From Roseiarcus sp963776665 (GTDB taxonomy: Bacteria; Pseudomonadota; Alphaproteobacteria; Rhizobiales; Beijerinckiaceae), in contig CAVZNQ010000008.1 of NCBI GenBank assembly GCA_963776665.1, positions 108,704 through 172,703 of the forward strand: a DNA stretch of 64,000 nt, in the 5' to 3' direction. The notes beneath the pieces were generated by a model. It did no database searches, was not told where the DNA came from, and was given only the letters and a program-made list of their open reading frames with translations. Position 1 is the first letter of the stretch; each line of letters starts with the position of its first letter. This document shows, piece after piece, positions 62,806 through 64,000 of the stretch. The position numbers and the translations under genes are program-made.

Positions 62806-63415
62806 TGCCGTGGCTGACCTTCGCGCAGAACCCCTGGTATCTTGGCGGTCTCGCCCTGGTCGTTCCGATCATCCATGAGACGCACTTCTTTCTTCTGCAT
62901 CGTGTCATCCACTGGGCCCCGCTCTACCGCTGGGTGCATTCGGTCCACCACAATTCCGTAAACCCGTCGCCGTGGTCATCGCTCTCGATGCATCCCGTCG
63001 AGCAGCTTGGCTATCTTGGTGTCGCTTTCTGGCATCTCATCATTCCGTCAAACCCGGTCCTCGCGCTCTACCAGCTTCACTTTGCCGGCTTTGGTGCCAT
63101 TCCGGGTCATGTCGGTTTCGACAAGGTTGAGCTTACCGACAACACCGGTGTCGATAGCCACGCCTACATCCACCGGTCGCGAAAGCGTGAAGAATAACCA
63201 CCTGGATCGCGGTCCAGATCGGCAGACCCGTTCCGAACACGCGCATCACTACCTCCATCACAAGTATTTCGAGGTGAACTACGGCGATGGTCTGATCCCC
63301 TTCGATAAGTGGTTCGGCACCTGGCATGACGGCTCGTCTGAGGGTGATGCACGGATGAACGCCCGCTATGAGAAGCGCAAAGAGCGCGGTCAACGCGGTC
63401 AAGGCTGCGAGCTGA
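62806..63415 (+). pseudogene. MocD-like di-iron oxygenase (sterol desaturase family), truncated and rearranged
   Basis: From about 62811 the frame reads WLTFAQNPWYLGGLALVVPI, IHETHFFLLHRVIHWAPLYR, WVHSVHHNSVNPSPWSSLSM, HPVEQLGYLGVAFWHLIIPS, GHVGFDKVELTDNTGVDSHAY: the His-box core (HxxxH, HxxHH) of fatty-acid-hydroxylase-type oxygenases such as MocD. The first ~150 residues are missing. After DSHAY a 73-nt foreign-oriented insert breaks the frame; then HHYLHHKYFEVNYGDGLIPF and DKWFGTWHDGSSEGDARMNA complete the last His box. The final frame has no stop before mocE; a TGA in the next frame lies at 63413. In moc systems this subunit is the oxygenase fed by MocE and MocF. Confidence 0.85.
63168..63240 (-). 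repeat. 73-nt inverted segment inside the mocD-like gene
   Basis: Read on the minus strand this piece encodes VFGTGLPIWTAIQVVILHAF followed by ATGG. It matches, by pattern, the membrane segment that lies just upstream of NPWYLGGLAL in intact homologues (form: AxGxxxWTAxxVLxxxxxANG). That segment is exactly what the truncated 5' end of this gene lacks. It is present once, inverted, between DSHAY and HHYLHHKYF. Confidence 0.62.
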
Positions 63416-63432
63416 GGCAGGGGCGGAAACCA

Positions 63433-63747
63433 ATGGCTAGCTGGATTGAAGCCTGCGACGTGGATGATGTTGAGCTCGAAGGCGTCATCCGCTTTGATCA
63501 GGCAAGTCGCACCTTCGCGATCTACCGGTCACCTGACGGGGAGTTCTATTGCACTGACGGCCTCTGCACGCATGAGGCCGTTCACCTCGCTGACGGGTTC
63601 GTCATGGATTGCGAGGTCGAATGTCCAAAACATTCGGGGGCGTTCGACTATCGCACCGGCGCAGCGAAACGGCTTCCGCCCTGCGTAAGCCTCAAGACCC
63701 ATCCTGTGCGCGTCGAAAACGGGCGCGTGCTGATCGAGATCGGTTGA
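63433..63747 (+). CDS. mocE: MocE-like Rieske [2Fe-2S] ferredoxin
   Basis: 104 residues from ATG 63433. MASWIEACDVDDVELEGVIR, then the Rieske motifs CTHEAVHL (CxH) and CPKHSGAFD (CxxH) with spacing normal for ferredoxins, ending THPVRVENGRVLIEIG. It passes electrons from the adjacent reductase to the MocD-like oxygenase. In Sinorhizobium rhizopine catabolism the moc ferredoxin/oxygenase/reductase act together (family knowledge); the substrate here is not known. Intact, unlike the gene before it. Confidence 0.93.
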   Translation: MASWIEACDVDDVELEGVIRFDQASRTFAIYRSPDGEFYCTDGLCTHEAVHLADGFVMDCEVECPKHSGAFDYRTGAAKRLPPCVSLKTHPVRVENGRVLIEIG

Positions 63748-63751
63748 GAAG

Positions 63752-64000
63752 ATGGTCGACGTCCCCGACAACAAGCCTGGCATCGTCGTCATCGGCGCCG
63801 GAGAAGCTGGCATCAGGGCCGCCCTTACGCTTCGCGACAAGGGATTTTCAGGTCCCCTGACAATTGTCGGCGGCGAACCTCACGCTCCTTACGAGCGGCC
63901 GCCTCTGTCCAAGGGCGCCATCCATGTGGAGGCTTCGGCGCTTGCCACGATTTCGGGAGTCGGCGACATCGAGGCGAAAGGCATCCGTCTCCTTTCGGGC
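63752..64000 (+). CDS. mocF: MocF-like FAD-dependent ferredoxin reductase, partial
   Basis: 83 codons to the window edge from ATG 63752, four bases after the mocE stop. The FAD-binding motif is IVVIGAGEAGIRAALTLRD (GxGxxG; most homologues have GAGQAG), then LTIVGGEPHAPYERPPLSKG, the conserved ferredoxin-reductase block. It moves electrons from NAD(P)H to the Rieske protein. Same direction and spacing as an operon with mocE. Confidence 0.92.
   Translation, partial: MVDVPDNKPGIVVIGAGEAGIRAALTLRDKGFSGPLTIVGGEPHAPYERPPLSKGAIHVEASALATISGVGDIEAKGIRLLSG

Noticed and set aside
40793..63747. Rhizopine catabolism joining the sugar importer (42-47 kb) with the moc genes (62.8-64 kb)
   Set aside because: The genes are 16 kb apart, separated by rpsA and a genomic island, and nothing fixes the importer's ligand, so a joint pathway is only speculation.
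1..64000. CRISPR arrays, insertion sequences and rRNA genes
   Set aside because: No regularly spaced repeats, transposase motifs or rRNA sequences were recognised anywhere.

Overview
The window is GC-rich DNA from an alphaproteobacterium, most likely a Hyphomicrobiales (Rhizobiales) member. Supporting signs are the rpmH-rnpA-yidC-engB cluster, a MucR-type zinc-finger regulator, DUF2865 and DUF882 envelope proteins, an Omp25/31-like porin, a Tat-exported OpgD-like glucan protein and a MocDEF-like oxygenase system. I cannot name the genus from sequence alone.

Layout. 1-5 kb: a BKACE-family enzyme divergent from a class III aminotransferase, then LolA and exonuclease III, a small Cys-rich protein and a lipoprotein. 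5.4-10.1 kb: a membrane-anchored penicillin-acylase-family hydrolase, a Spy/LTXXQ protein, a Pro-rich membrane protein with a 44-residue tandem repeat, and a small exported Cys-tailed protein. 10.4-17.2 kb: an HTH protein, a response regulator/cyclic-nucleotide-domain/zincin operon, an HNH nuclease, a PEP-CTERM protein, a frameshifted MFS transporter and a polytopic membrane protein. 17.5-22.9 kb: dxs, a small membrane protein, rpmH, rnpA, yidC and engB, mostly with 4-nt overlaps. 22.9-30.3 kb: epoxide hydrolase, a TMEM175-like channel, frameshifted pobA, an ABC1 kinase, a DUF1801 protein and PepF. 30.4-35.7 kb: a sigma-54 response regulator, an L,D-transpeptidase and a DUF882/M15-like protein. 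35.8-39.7 kb: flavin/quinone stress enzymes beside a divergent LysR gene. 39.7-47.1 kb: a DUF2865 protein, a membrane-anchored TAXI protein and a complete sugar ABC importer with an intercistronic hairpin after the binding-protein gene. 47.4-52.9 kb: rpsA with a strong terminator, a hydrolase remnant, OpgD and a porin-like protein.

From tRNA-Phe at 53.1 kb to about 62.8 kb the character changes. The DNA is visibly more A+T-rich, gene density drops, many small orphan or broken genes appear, a full mucR and a separate mucR C-terminal scrap are present, and a decayed prophage packaging module ends the region. I read this as a decaying genomic island at tRNA-Phe; no integrase and no second att copy were found.

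The most unusual structure is at 61.7-63.4 kb. The N-terminal part of a terminase large-subunit gene lies head-to-head (inverted) against the rest of that gene. It directly abuts a mocD-like oxygenase gene that has lost its 5' end, and a 73-nt piece resembling the lost part sits inverted inside the same gene. Intact mocE-like (Rieske ferredoxin) and mocF-like (ferredoxin reductase, cut by the window edge) genes follow.

Caution: at least five otherwise well-conserved genes (MFS, pobA, DUF882, DUF2865, ABC ATPase) carry a single 1-nt frameshift, two of them in G6/C6 runs. Sequencing or assembly error is therefore a serious alternative to real gene decay, and it also bears on how far the rearrangements near 62-63 kb can be trusted.
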